From an uncultured Nostoc sp. (GTDB lineage: Bacteria > Cyanobacteriota > Cyanobacteriia > Cyanobacteriales > Nostocaceae), in NCBI RefSeq assembly GCF_937863485.1, contig NZ_CALMFY010000057.1, positions 92,804-156,803 on the forward strand: DNA of 64,000 bases, in the 5' to 3' direction. Under the pieces are notes generated by a model. The model was not told the origin of the DNA and did not search any database. It saw nothing but the letters and a program-made list of their open reading frames with translations. This document shows, one piece after another, positions 8,307 to 17,105 of this stretch (position 1 is its first letter; each line of letters opens with the position of its first letter). A program made the translations under genes and the position numbers.

Positions 8307-8741
8307 TCAAGCGTATCGTTTGAGTCCAGTTAAACTAGCAACAACAGAAGCTAACTCGTCTAAGTCTATCGGCTTACATCGGTATATATCATAACTTATT
8401 AATCAGGCATTATTACGGTGTTTTTCGAGAGCGGATGCCGTTAAAGCAATCGCTGGAATTTTTCTCCCTCGCTTTGCTTCCAGATTTCTGGCCTTCAAGA
8501 GCAGTGAGTAGCCGTCTTCATCTGGTAAATAAATGTCACTAATTAGGATGTCTGGTTTAAAAGATGACATTATTGCTATAGCCTCGCCTGCTGAAGCAGA
8601 TGTGACTACCTCTGCTCCGTCTATTTCAAACAGGAAAGTAAGTAATGTTCTCGTATCAGGATCGTCATCAACAACCAGCAATCGCAGACCTTTAAAAGAG
8701 ATCGATTGATCAGACATTATTTTCACTGCCTTGTAGCTCAA
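8307..8741 (-). pseudogene. response regulator receiver domain with an in-frame UGA
   Basis: A CheY-like receiver domain. LLVVDDDPDTRTLL gives the acidic pocket, LISDIYLPDEDG the phospho-accepting Asp and IALTAS the conserved Thr. The open frame stops at 8403-8405 (UGA), before the conserved Lys. Past that stop the same frame continues without interruption as SYDIYRCKPIDLDELASVV to a stop at 8307-8309, restoring the Lys-Pro motif at exactly the right spacing. The stop sits where a Leu is normal, so one TTA to TGA change explains it. Without the tail the domain lacks its last strand, helix and Lys, so it should not signal normally. Starts at 8741 or 8717 are both possible. No partner kinase is adjacent. 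Confidence 0.8.
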
Positions 8742-8837
8742 ACACTTGGAGTAGCAACTATCTCAAAAGGCAGGTATTTGTAAATGCCATTTGATGTCTA
8801 CTTAACTAAATCTTAAAGGAACTAACTAGCAAGGGTC

Positions 8838-8853
8838 TGTCCGGTTTCGGACA
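8838..8853. promoter_or_regulatory. candidate Crp/Fnr-type operator, box 1
   Basis: TGTCC-GGTTTC-GGACA, a perfect 5-bp dyad with N6 spacing, the geometry of Crp sites (TGTGA-N6-TCACA). It is about 97 bp upstream of the response-regulator start and 19 bp after the frameshifted Crp/Fnr gene. Two related boxes follow the other two paralogues. Shared ancestry through tandem duplication is an alternative to conserved operator function. Confidence 0.45.
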
Positions 8854-8872
8854 TATAATAAGTTAAAGTTAT

Positions 8873-9626
8873 TTATTGGCGATGTCTACGACGGGCTACG
8901 CCTACGCGCCTTGGCTGATTCTCCAGCAACCGAGCAAATTCATTTTGGATGACTCGATAACACTCGCAAGAAGTTGCTTCCAAATCCTCTCGGTTGAGAA
9001 TGCTAATATGACCACGCTGGTAGCGAATCATTCCGGTTCGGCTCAGGGTATTAGCCGCTACTGTCACACCGGAGCGCCGTACACCCAGCATCTGGGCAAT
9101 AAATTCTTGTGTGAGCGGAAAATCCTCTGATTGCAGGCGGTCAGAGACTGTCAGTAGCCAACGAGCCAGCCGCTCCTCTAAGGTATGAAAACGGTTGCAG
9201 GCACATCCTTGCGCCAGTTCAGTGTATACAGCTTGTACATAGCGCAGCAGCAGGTTTTGAATAGCTCCGCCCTGATTGACACTCGGTTTTAAGTACACCT
9301 GCATCCATCTGCATAGCAGCACCCGAAACCTGCACAAACGCTTTTGTGGTTGTTGTCTTGCCTCCTAAAATTATTGGGATACCAACCATGCCTTCATTAC
9401 TCACTACCCCAACTTCTATCGTCGAGCCATCTTCCATAGTGGTAACTAAAGAAACTACTCCGTGTTGGGGAAAATAGACCTGTGTGATCGGTTCTTTTGA
9501 TTCGTAAATGACTTGCCGAGTCGAAAGCGAAACCAACTTCAAGTGTGGAACAAGACGCTGATAATCACTAGTTGACAAAGCCGCGAGTAACTTATTTACT
9601 TGCGGCTTAAGAGTGTTTTTGCTCAC
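8873..9626 (-). pseudogene. Crp/Fnr family regulator, frameshifted
   Basis: Paralogue of the two intact genes at 9707 and 10643. Residues up to VLKTE (frame starting at 9626) cover the effector-binding beta-roll (ITQVYFPQHGVVSLVTTMED). The rest (helix-turn-helix LTQEFIAQMLGVRRSGVTVA) is in another frame, open from 9337 to 8873. Comparison with the neighbour, which reads EFNRGGAIQ here, shows that removing one G (C at about 9280 on the plus strand) restores EFNQGGAIQ. So a single-base insertion broke the gene, or it is a base-calling error. The last residues (RRVGVARRRHRQ) come from a 29-bp extragenic repeat at 8879-8907 and replace the normal tail. Confidence 0.85.
8879..8907. repeat. 29-bp dispersed repeat, copy 1
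   Basis: GCGATGTCTACGACGGGCTA continuing to CTACGC. It is identical over 29 bp to copies at 46850-46878 and 61637-61665, and similar to an inverted copy at 46390-46418. Here it overlaps the 3' end of the frameshifted Crp/Fnr gene. Confidence 0.85.
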
Positions 9627-9684
9627 TGAACATTAAAAGAGAAATTTGCTCAAAATACTTTAAATCAAGTGATTTTTGCGAGTC

Positions 9685-9700
9685 TGTTCGGTTTGGCACA
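9685..9700. promoter_or_regulatory. candidate Crp/Fnr-type operator, box 2
   Basis: TGTTC-GGTTTG-GCACA fits the shared pattern TGTNC-GGTWTS-GNACA. It lies 59 bp upstream of the start of the frameshifted regulator at 9626 and 6 bp after the stop of the middle paralogue. Confidence 0.45.
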
Positions 9701-9706
9701 CATAAC

Positions 9707-10453
9707 TCAAAAAAATTTTTCGGATCGCTTACTGGGCATCATGCCCAGTAAGCGAGCAAATTCGTTTTGTATGACTCGATAACACTCGCAGGAAGTTGCT
9801 TCCAAATCCTCTCGGTTCAGGATGTTAATATGACCACGGTGATAGCTGATCATTCCGGCTCGGCTGAGGGTGCTAGCCGCAACTGTAACGCCAGAACGAC
9901 GTACACCTAGCATCTGGGCGATAAATTCTTGCGTGAGGGGAAAATCTTCTGATTCCAAACGCTCAGAGACTGTCAGTAGCCAGCGAGCCAGCCGCTCTTC
10001 TAAGGTATGCAGACGGTTGCAGGCAGCTGTTTGCGACAGTTCAGAGTATATAGCTTGTACGTAGCGCAGCAGCAGGGTTTGAATAGCTCCGCCCCGATTG
10101 AACTCGGCTCTAAATACATCTGCATTCATCTGCATACCAGCACCCGAAATCTGCACAAATGATGTTGTAGTTGTGGCCTTGTTTCCTAAAATTACTGGGA
10201 TACCCACCATGCCTTCATTGCTCACTATCCCAACTTCCGCTGTTGAGCCATCTTCCATAGTGGTAACTATAGAAACCATTGACTTATCAGCAAAATAGAC
10301 GTGTGTGATCGGTTCGCCTGCTTGGTAAAGCATTTGCGGAACTTCGAGCGAAACAAACTTTAGATGGGGGACAAGACGCTGATAATCACTGGCTGGCAGA
10401 GCTGCGAGCAGCTTATTTGATAGTTGCTGAAAAAGGTTTTTATCTAATGACAT
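9707..10453 (-). CDS. Crp/Fnr family transcriptional regulator
   Basis: A 248-residue intact member of the local three-gene family. The N-terminal cyclic-nucleotide-binding-like beta-roll (about residues 20-130) includes AGEPITHVYFADKSMVSIVT and GIVSNEGMVGIPVIL. A dimerisation helix follows, then an HTH_Crp domain (about 165-230: FPLTQEFIAQMLGVRRSGVT, STLSRAGMISYHRGHINILN). No Fnr-type Cys cluster is visible, and I cannot confirm the cAMP-contacting residues, so the ligand is unknown. The C-terminal Cys pair SCECY is shared by all three paralogues. It is flanked by TGTNC-N6-GNACA dyads, suggesting autoregulation within the array. The ATG has an AAGGAAAG-type Shine-Dalgarno nearby. Confidence 0.9.
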   Translation of the reverse strand: MSLDKNLFQQLSNKLLAALPASDYQRLVPHLKFVSLEVPQMLYQAGEPITHVYFADKSMVSIVTTMEDGSTAEVGIVSNEGMVGIPVILGNKATTTTSFVQISGAGMQMNADVFRAEFNRGGAIQTLLLRYVQAIYSELSQTAACNRLHTLEERLARWLLTVSERLESEDFPLTQEFIAQMLGVRRSGVTVAASTLSRAGMISYHRGHINILNREDLEATSCECYRVIQNEFARLLGMMPSKRSEKFF

Positions 10454-10609
10454 TAGAAGGCACTTTCCTTAAGGTTGGTGACTCTAGAAAAGCCAACTCA
10501 GAGCATAAGGAAAGGATTTAAGGATCAGATCCTGATGTCAAAAGGTGTATTCGCTAAAGAAATACGAAGACAATCTAAAAAAGTTTAAATGAACACACTT
10601 GTTTGAGTC

Positions 10610-10625
10610 TGTGCGGTATCGTACA
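10610..10625. promoter_or_regulatory. candidate Crp/Fnr-type operator, box 3
   Basis: TGTGC-GGTATC-GTACA, third member of the TGTNC-GGTWTS-GNACA set. It lies about 157 bp upstream of the regulator starting at 10453 and 17 bp after the stop of the regulator at 10643. Confidence 0.45.
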
Positions 10626-10642
10626 CAGAAGCTTAAAAAAAG

Positions 10643-11380
10643 TTATTTTCGTCGTTTATTGGGCTTATTGCCCAATAAACGAATAGATTCCTCTTTTAGT
10701 ATCTGATAACATTCACAGGAAGTTTTTTCTAAAGCCTCTCGATTCAGAATCTTAATCTGACCACGGTGGTAGGCGATCATTCCAGCTTTGCTCAGGGTGC
10801 TAGCTGCTTCGGTGACACTAGCGCTATTTACACCCAGCATCTGTGAGATAAATTCTTGGGTGAGCGGAAATTGCTCTGATTCCAGACGGTCAGAAACTGT
10901 CAGCAGCCAACCAGCCAGCCGCTCCTCTAGGGTATGAAAACGGTTGCAGGCAGATTCTTGTACTATTTGAGTGTATACACGTTGGACATAGCACAGCAGC
11001 ACGGTTTGAAGCGCTGCACCCCGATTGAACTCGCTTTTGAGTATATCTGCATCGATCTGCATGGCAGTGTCTGGAATCTGCACAAATGCTGTTGTGATTG
11101 TGGTGTTGTTTCCTAAAATTACGGGCATACCCACCATGCCTTCATTACTCACTAAACCAACTTCTGCTGTGGAGCCATCTTCCATAGTGGTGACTATAGA
11201 AACCACTGCTTTATTAGGAAAATAGACCTGTGTGATCGGTTCGCCTGTTTGGTAAAGGACTTGCCGATTTGATAGCGGAACCAGCATCATGTGGGGAATA
11301 AGACGCTGATAATCGCTGGCTGGCAGAGCTGCAAGCAACTTATTTGTTGGTTGCTCAAGGGCATTTTTGTCTAATGACAT
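10643..11380 (-). CDS. Crp/Fnr family transcriptional regulator
   Basis: Third and most upstream member of the tandem family, 245 residues from the chosen start. I take MSLDKNALEQ (11380) rather than the upstream in-frame ATG at 11419: the paralogue also starts MSLDKN, and AGGAG lies 8 nt before this ATG. It has a beta-roll domain (GEPITQVYFPNKAVVSIVTT) and an HTH (FPLTQEFISQMLGVNSASVT). The recognition helix differs from the other two (NSASVTEAAS versus RRSGVTVAAS), so its DNA specificity may have diverged. Roughly 80-100 bp of upstream leader is also shared with the middle gene, so the duplication unit included regulatory DNA. Confidence 0.9.
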   Translation of the reverse strand: MSLDKNALEQPTNKLLAALPASDYQRLIPHMMLVPLSNRQVLYQTGEPITQVYFPNKAVVSIVTTMEDGSTAEVGLVSNEGMVGMPVILGNNTTITTAFVQIPDTAMQIDADILKSEFNRGAALQTVLLCYVQRVYTQIVQESACNRFHTLEERLAGWLLTVSDRLESEQFPLTQEFISQMLGVNSASVTEAASTLSKAGMIAYHRGQIKILNREALEKTSCECYQILKEESIRLLGNKPNKRRK

Positions 11381-12371
11381 TGGAATTCTCCTGAATGTAG
11401 CCGTCTCTAGAAAGAGCAACTCCAGGCATAAGGAGAAAAATCAAGAATCTAATCCTAATGTCAAAAGGTGTAATTCCTAAAAAAAGTTGGAATAAGAGTT
11501 TTTTATACTCCTATTTGTAAGTATAACATAACTAAATTATTTAATGCAAAATAAAGGGCATTGCTGATTAAAAATACGAATTTGTTTCACGCAGAGGCTC
11601 ACAAACACAGAGAGTAAGAGTTGAAAATAGATGATTTTTGCATTTCATATCTAAATTTAGCAACGCCAGATCAAGTATTAATATGCTGCTTTGTAACTGC
11701 AATTGAATGCATCAAAAATGCCATAACATCCCAGTAAATATTTTAATTATTCAGTATAATTATATTTATTTGTTACTTAAATTACATTGCTATAGACATG
11801 AGTATTGTTGGAAGCGATCGCAGCAAAAAATTCCTGGTTATGCAAGTCCTTAAAACCCTAAATCTTTGTCATTGCTACCAAATGTTATAAACTCTTCCAA
11901 GTATACTTAGTATATTTTAATTGTCATAAAGACAATATATTTAGAACTAAATATATTAATATGAACATTTATTAAGACTTAATTCTAAAATAATTTTAAA
12001 ATTTTCTGATATACTACGGTAAATCTATTGATTTGTAGTAGTATGCGCTAGGGCTAAAATACTCCATTTCACAAATCCTCAATAAAAGCAAGTATTTTCT
12101 ACTACAATTTTAGATTTTTTCTTACTCCCAACTAGCTTACTTATCTGGTTCATCTATGCAATAATAAGCAACTGTATTCATAAAATACGTTTTATCTATC
12201 GGTTTTTAGTAGTATCAGCTAAATATTAATTTGCTGAAAAACTTATATTGGTTTAGTACCAAATTCGCTGTTGTTTGGAGCTAATTTACTTACAAAGAGC
12301 GCCTTGAGAAAAATGCAAAATCTCCCAAAAAAATATTATTTTTGAATCAACTGAAAAGCAACGCAAAAATT
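11381..12371. other. long AT-rich intergenic region
   Basis: About 990 bp with no credible ORF. The left end (11406-11490) matches the leader of the neighbouring Crp/Fnr paralogue (10485-10565), including ATGTCAAAAGGTGTA. A patch near 11580-11610 (CACGCAGAGGCTCACAAACA) is a common type of cyanobacterial extragenic filler. The rest must hold the promoters of the flanking genes; I see no clear box. Confidence 0.5.
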
Positions 12372-13409
12372 ATGAAGTATAACCAACTTGGCAAGAGTGA
12401 CTTAAAAGTTTCTGAAATTTGTCTGGGCACAATGACTTATGGAGAGCAAAATACGATTGAAGAAGCCCATGAGCAGTTAGATTATTCTATTGCTCAAGGA
12501 GTCAACTTTATTGATGCGGCTGAGATGTACCCTGTCCCCACAAGTGGCGAAACTTATGGATTAACTGAAACTTACATTGGGGAATGGTTAAAGCGTCAAC
12601 AAAGAGATCAACTAATTATAGCTACTAAAATTGCTGGGCCTGGTCGAGGCTTTAAATGGGTACGTGGTGGAGCCAAAGCAATTGACCGTGATAATATCAA
12701 ACAAGCCGTAGATCATAGTCTAAAAAGATTACAAACAGATTATATTGATCTGTACCAAATTCACTGGCCCGATCGCTACGTGCCACGGTTTGGGCAAACG
12801 GTATTTGATCCGACTCAGGTGGCAGAAACGGTTCCTATCCCTGAACAGTTAGCAGTTTTTGCCGATGTAATTAAGGCAGGGAAAATTCGCTATATCGGTT
12901 TGAGTAACGAAACACCTTGGGGAGTTGCCCAATTTAGTAACGCTGCTAAACAGTTAGGATTGCCTAAAGTTGTTTCGATTCAAAATGCCTACAACTTGCT
13001 GAATCGAGTATTTGACGGAGCCTTAGCAGAGGCAGTTTACCAGGAAGAAATTGGCTTACTAGCTTATAGTCCTTTGGCATTTGGCTTCTTGACTGGCAAA
13101 TACCTAAATGGCAAACTAGAGAAAGCAAGAGTCACTTTGTTTGAAAATTTTGGTCAGCGTTATTTGAAACCAAAAGTAAGTGAAGCAGTAGCAGCTTATG
13201 TGGAAATTGCCAAGCGCTATCAATTGAGTCCAGCGCATCTAGCTTTGGCATTCGTGCGGAGTCGTTGGTTTGTGCCTAGCACAATTATTGGTGCTACGAC
13301 ACTCGAACAACTCAAAGAGAATTTGGAAAGTGTAAATGTAGTTCTCGACAAAGACATTTTGGAAGAGCTGGATATAGCTCATGCTCAGTCTCCAAACCCA
13401 GCACCTTAA
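12372..13409 (+). CDS. Tas-like NADP(H)-dependent aldo/keto reductase
   Basis: A 345-residue (beta/alpha)8 oxidoreductase reducing carbonyl substrates with NADPH. The N-terminus YNQLGKSDLKVSEICLGTMT, then FIDAAEMYPVP and GLTETYIGEWL, are characteristic of the Tas subfamily. The catalytic tetrad candidates are Asp and Tyr in DAAEMYP, Lys in ATKIAG, and His in YQIHWPD. The C-terminus has the cofactor-binding region VPSTIIGATTLEQLKENLES. I chose the ATG at 12372 because family members start M(K/Q)Y; a TTG 30 bp upstream is also in frame. Single gene, no obvious partner; substrate unknown. Confidence 0.9.
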   Translation: MKYNQLGKSDLKVSEICLGTMTYGEQNTIEEAHEQLDYSIAQGVNFIDAAEMYPVPTSGETYGLTETYIGEWLKRQQRDQLIIATKIAGPGRGFKWVRGGAKAIDRDNIKQAVDHSLKRLQTDYIDLYQIHWPDRYVPRFGQTVFDPTQVAETVPIPEQLAVFADVIKAGKIRYIGLSNETPWGVAQFSNAAKQLGLPKVVSIQNAYNLLNRVFDGALAEAVYQEEIGLLAYSPLAFGFLTGKYLNGKLEKARVTLFENFGQRYLKPKVSEAVAAYVEIAKRYQLSPAHLALAFVRSRWFVPSTIIGATTLEQLKENLESVNVVLDKDILEELDIAHAQSPNPAP

Positions 13410-13472
13410 CAATTCAAAATTCAAAATTCAAAATTAAAGACAAAGGAGAAATAACTAATCTCCATTGCCTCC

Positions 13473-13494
13473 TTACCAGGCTCCAGCCTGGTAA
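13473..13494. repeat. hairpin repeat
   Basis: TTACCAGGCT (13473-13482) and AGCCTGGTAA (13485-13494) form a perfect 10-bp stem with a CC loop. GAGAGCCTCTGGCTCT follows, another palindromic patch. Same type of extragenic palindrome as at 3029-3049. It could attenuate aldo/keto reductase transcription but lacks a T-run. Confidence 0.55.
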
Positions 13495-13577
13495 CGCCTT
13501 TCGAGAGCCTCTGGCTCTGATTATTAATTTACCGTTTGTTTGGAATTGTCTCAGTTTTATGGAGCAGTAAATCATTG

Positions 13578-14624
13578 ATGAATAAATATCAAAATTCTCA
13601 TTTGCTGTGTACCTTAAAAGCAGTAGTCTGGCTTTTGGTAGCCCAATCAGGTTTGATAGTTTCTGGATGTAGTCCAACTAACTCTGCCAATTCCAGTGTT
13701 AAACCTGTAAGTGGCCATCAAGGTTCCTCAACAGCACAAAGTTCTGCACCTGAAAAACAGACAGTAGTTCGCATTGGTTATATTAAGGGAAGTCTGTCTG
13801 CGATCGTAAAAGAACGCGGTACTTTAGAGCGTGAACTAGCCCCCAAGAATATTAAAGTTGAGTGGGTTGGTACATTCCCATCTTTTGCACCTGTATTAGA
13901 AACAATTAATGCTAAAAGTTCTGATTTAGGAGCCGGCGGCGATATTGCTGGTTTGTCTGCTTTATCTGGTGGGATTAATGCTTGCATCATTGCTTACCGA
14001 CCGGCTAATCGCAACTCAGAGGGGATTGTAGTTCATGCAGATTCCCCCATTCGGAAATTCGATGATCTTATTGGTAAAAAGGTGATTGTCAATCGAGGTG
14101 GAATCAGCGAACATTTGTTATTAAAACTATTAGAAAAAGAAAATATCCCCAAAGATAAAGTAAGTCGCGTTTACATGAAACCTGATGAAGCCCTACCCGC
14201 TTGGGTATCACATCATGTCGATGCTTGGGCAGTTTGGGACCCTTGGGTTGCTAGTGCTGAAATCAAGTATAATGCCCGCCAAATTCCTTTACCTGCAAAA
14301 GTCCCGCATTACTCCCTTTATATGGTGGATAGGGATGCACTAAAAGAAAAATCTGAGGCGATTAGGGGAGTTATTGCGATTCTTGCTAAAGAGGGTGAAT
14401 GGCTAAATAAACATCCCCAGGAGAATCAAAAACTATACCAAAAAGTATCAGGTTTACCGCCTGAAGTTGTGAAGCGGACATTTGAGCGCCAACCTGTTGA
14501 TGGAGTGCTTCCCTTAGAACCGAAAGTGATTGCCGATTTACAGAGTGCTGCTGATTGGATATACAAACAAGGAATTGTTCAGAAACGAGTAGAGGTGCGT
14601 GATGCACTCTGTCCAAGTTCCTAG
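13578..14624 (+). CDS. aliphatic-sulfonate-type ABC transporter substrate-binding lipoprotein
   Basis: A periplasmic binding protein of the SsuA/NMT1 family. From the ATG at 13578 it has a signal peptide ending in the lipobox LIVSGC (Cys near residue 31), so it should be a lipoprotein. The mature domain starts VVRIGYIKGSLSAIVKERG and contains DLGAGGDIAGLSAL, GKKVIVNRGGISEHLL and HVDAWAVWDPWVASAE, typical of sulfonate-binding proteins. No permease or ATPase gene is adjacent, so it is an orphan component and must work with a transporter elsewhere. Its TAG stop overlaps the terminal repeat of the MITE at 14623. Confidence 0.87.
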   Translation: MNKYQNSHLLCTLKAVVWLLVAQSGLIVSGCSPTNSANSSVKPVSGHQGSSTAQSSAPEKQTVVRIGYIKGSLSAIVKERGTLERELAPKNIKVEWVGTFPSFAPVLETINAKSSDLGAGGDIAGLSALSGGINACIIAYRPANRNSEGIVVHADSPIRKFDDLIGKKVIVNRGGISEHLLLKLLEKENIPKDKVSRVYMKPDEALPAWVSHHVDAWAVWDPWVASAEIKYNARQIPLPAKVPHYSLYMVDRDALKEKSEAIRGVIAILAKEGEWLNKHPQENQKLYQKVSGLPPEVVKRTFERQPVDGVLPLEPKVIADLQSAADWIYKQGIVQKRVEVRDALCPSS

Positions 14625-14798
14625 AGGTTGTTTAAAAAGTAATTGGTTGTGATTTTAATTGAATTATTACCCCCCTTAATCCCCCCTTTCTAAGGGGGGA
14701 AACCAGAAAATCTAGTTCCCTCCCCAATACATCGGGGAGCGTTAGGGTGGGGTAAAAAAATATTTGATACATCAATCATGACTTTTCAAACATCCTCT
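14623..14798. mobile_element. MITE-like element (176 bp) abutting the binding-protein gene
   Basis: AGAGGTTGTTTAAAAAGT at 14623-14640 and ACTTTTCAAACATCCTCT at 14781-14798 are 18-bp imperfect terminal inverted repeats (two mismatches). The interior is C/G-run filler with no ORF. The left end overlaps the stop codon of the upstream gene. The rest of the gap to 15231 holds only low-complexity filler of the CTCTGTGTCTCTGTGGTTCG kind. Confidence 0.6.
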
Positions 14799-15231
14799 TA
14801 GATTAGGGACTGACAAATAAAAAAATATCCAAAAAACTCTCTCTTCCTCATTCCTCTGTGTCGCGCCAGTTGCTTCTCCCAAGGGGAGACGCTGCGCGAA
14901 CAAGTCGGGGAACCCGCCCAACGCACTGGCTTCTCTGTGTCTCTGTGGTTCGTTTGTTTAGGTAATTTATTTCTTATAAATCCCTTAAAAACTAGATATT
15001 TAGTAGGTAAGATATGACTTTTACAGCAACCAAGAAAATTTGGCGTAGCCTCACAAAGAAATGGTATTACCTAGTAGTCAAATTTAAAAGTTTGGTTAGT
15101 GTCAAGAATTTTTCACGCTACACCCGCCTCAAAAGGGCTTCAGGACACTAACAATTTAAGATTTGGGATTTTGGATGAAAATTCAATTCCCAATACCGAT
15201 TAACAAGTCCTATTTACCAAGGAACTTAAAC

Positions 15232-15903
15232 ATGGCCCAAATCAAAGTATACAGTGCAGTTGTTTGTCCTTATGCTCATCGTACCCGTTTGGTACTCCAA
15301 GAGAAGGGCATTGACTTCGATTTGATTGAGATTGATTTGCAGAATAAGCCTGAAGGGTTTACCAAAGTTTCCCCCTATGGTAAAGTTCCTGCGCTAACTC
15401 ATGGCAATGAGCCAGTTTGGGAGTCAGCAGTGATTAATGAGTATCTCGATGAGGTATTTCCCAATCCACCACTATTACCCAGCAGTCCGATTGCCAAGGC
15501 ACAGGCTCGTATCTGGATTGATTTTGCTAACACCAGGTTCGTTCCCGCTTTTTCTACCCTGCTGCGGAGTTCAGATCCCCAAAAACAAGAAGAAGCTAAA
15601 CAGGAACTATACAAACACCTGGAATTCATCGAAAATGAAGGTTTGGCAAAGCTATCTGGGGAAGGCCCTTACTGGTTTGGTGAATCCATCAGTTTGGTCG
15701 ATTTCACCTATTTCCCCTGGTTTGAGCGCTGGGCTGCACTGAAGCAGTATCGAGGTTTTGGGGTGCCAGAGGAATTTACCCGTGTACGCCAGTGGAAACG
15801 TGCTTTGAAAGAGCGTGAATCTGTGAAGGCGATCGCTCACTCTAAGGAATTCTACATCGAGCGATATGCTAAATTCGCTGCGCCTACTCTCGCTGCTGTT
15901 TAA
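15232..15903 (+). CDS. glutathione S-transferase family protein
   Basis: A 223-residue cytosolic protein. The N-terminal thioredoxin fold contains VVCPYAHRTRLVLQEKGIDF, with a Cys-Pro-Tyr-Ala at the catalytic position as in omega, lambda or dehydroascorbate-reductase-like GSTs. YGKVPAL holds the cis-Pro, and ESAVINEYLDEVFP the glutathione gamma-Glu contact. The all-alpha C-terminal domain contains LVDFTYFPWFERW. I chose MAQIKVYSAV, 23 residues into a longer frame, because family alignments begin here and AAGGA sits upstream. Cys chemistry suggests thiol transferase or deglutathionylation activity rather than conjugation. No partner gene. Confidence 0.9.
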   Translation: MAQIKVYSAVVCPYAHRTRLVLQEKGIDFDLIEIDLQNKPEGFTKVSPYGKVPALTHGNEPVWESAVINEYLDEVFPNPPLLPSSPIAKAQARIWIDFANTRFVPAFSTLLRSSDPQKQEEAKQELYKHLEFIENEGLAKLSGEGPYWFGESISLVDFTYFPWFERWAALKQYRGFGVPEEFTRVRQWKRALKERESVKAIAHSKEFYIERYAKFAAPTLAAV

Positions 15904-15978
15904 ACCTAATTAATAATTATGTTTCAAGTGGGGTTTAATTCTCACTTGAAACATATAATAAACTCTTTAAAAATAGAA

Positions 15979-16992
15979 TTACGAATTACTAATTACGACT
16001 TTACCGAAGTGAGCCGCACTTTTGAGATAATGATAAGCTTCTCGTGCTTCAGTGAATGAAAAAACTCGATCAATAATCGGTTTTATTTGATGCTGTTGCA
16101 TCGCCTGATTCATCGCTTCAAACATTTCCCGACTGCCAACTTCAATTCCCTGAACTGTTAAATTCTTAAAAAGTATTGGACTAGGGTCAATTTCATTTCC
16201 TCTACCTGATAATACGCCAATCAAACTAATACGTCCCCCAATGCGGACTGCTTGTAGTGATTTTGGCAAAGTGCCTGCACCGCCTACTTCTACTACATGA
16301 TCTACACCTATGCGATTAGTCAATTGGTAAACTTGCTTTTCCCAATCTGGTGTTGTTTTGTAGTTAATTGTCTCGTCAGCACCAAGTTGTCTAGCTCGTG
16401 CCAATTTATCATCACTGCTGGAAGTAATAATCGCTCTAGCACCATGTATCTTGGCAAACTGGAGAGCAAAAATCGAAACTCCCCCAGTACCAAGTAATAA
16501 AACACTATCACCTGCGTGAATATTACCTTCTGTCACCAGTGCATGCCAAGCTGTGACACCTGCACAGGGCAAAGTCGCCCCTTCAATGTAGGATAGATAG
16601 TCTGGTAATATCACCAAATTATCTTGGTGTAATACGACATACTCAGCCAGCATTCCATCGTTACCACTTCCGAGAGCAGATTTCATTTTCTCTCTGGTAA
16701 AAGAGCCATAAATCCAGCCTTGGAAGAAAGTACCCGCGACGCGATCGCCTATTTTCACGCGTGTAACACCTTCCCCCACTGTCACGACTTCCCCCACACC
16801 GTCACACACGGGAATTACCGGATATTTCTGTTTAGCATCGTAAGCTCCTTCGGCGATAAGTAGATCACGGTAATTTAGGGATGTTGCTTTAACTTGAATC
16901 AGAACTTGTCCCGCAGTTGGTTTTGGTTCAGGGCGATCGACTAATACGAGGGCATCAATCCCGGCATCGCTTTGAATTTCGTAAGCTTTCAT
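15979..16992 (-). CDS. NAD(P)-dependent alcohol dehydrogenase, MDR superfamily
   Basis: A 337-residue medium-chain dehydrogenase/reductase. The N-terminal GroES-like domain reads VLIQVKATSLNYRDLLIAEG and PVIPVCDGVGEVVTVGEGV; the Rossmann domain has LLLGTGGVSIFALQFAKIHG. The start MKAYEIQSDAG at 16992 is preceded by AAAAGGAG at good spacing and is preferred over an upstream in-frame ATG. The Cys cluster of the structural zinc is absent, so it is closer to quinone-oxidoreductase-like members. A perfect 14-bp terminator hairpin separates it from nrdJ, so it has its own promoter. Confidence 0.87.
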   Translation of the reverse strand: MKAYEIQSDAGIDALVLVDRPEPKPTAGQVLIQVKATSLNYRDLLIAEGAYDAKQKYPVIPVCDGVGEVVTVGEGVTRVKIGDRVAGTFFQGWIYGSFTREKMKSALGSGNDGMLAEYVVLHQDNLVILPDYLSYIEGATLPCAGVTAWHALVTEGNIHAGDSVLLLGTGGVSIFALQFAKIHGARAIITSSSDDKLARARQLGADETINYKTTPDWEKQVYQLTNRIGVDHVVEVGGAGTLPKSLQAVRIGGRISLIGVLSGRGNEIDPSPILFKNLTVQGIEVGSREMFEAMNQAMQQHQIKPIIDRVFSFTEAREAYHYLKSAAHFGKVVISNS

Positions 16993-17105
16993 TGGCAGAC
17001 TCCTTTTGCTAAAGATCATAGTGTAGAGAAATTTTGTGCTGCTTTTCTCCACCAAAATAATTACCAAGGAGGGGAAAAGGCTAAAGGGGAAATTTGAGTT
17101 GATAT

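Noticed and set aside
8403..8741. UGA in the response regulator as selenocysteine or programmed readthrough
   Set aside because: The position is a normal Leu site, there is no SECIS-like element evident, and other broken genes here use UAA and UAG.
8838..10625. TGTNC-N6-GNACA dyads as intrinsic terminators
   Set aside because: They follow the three Crp/Fnr genes, but two of the three stems have mismatches that are not compensated and none is followed by a T-run; an operator fits better.
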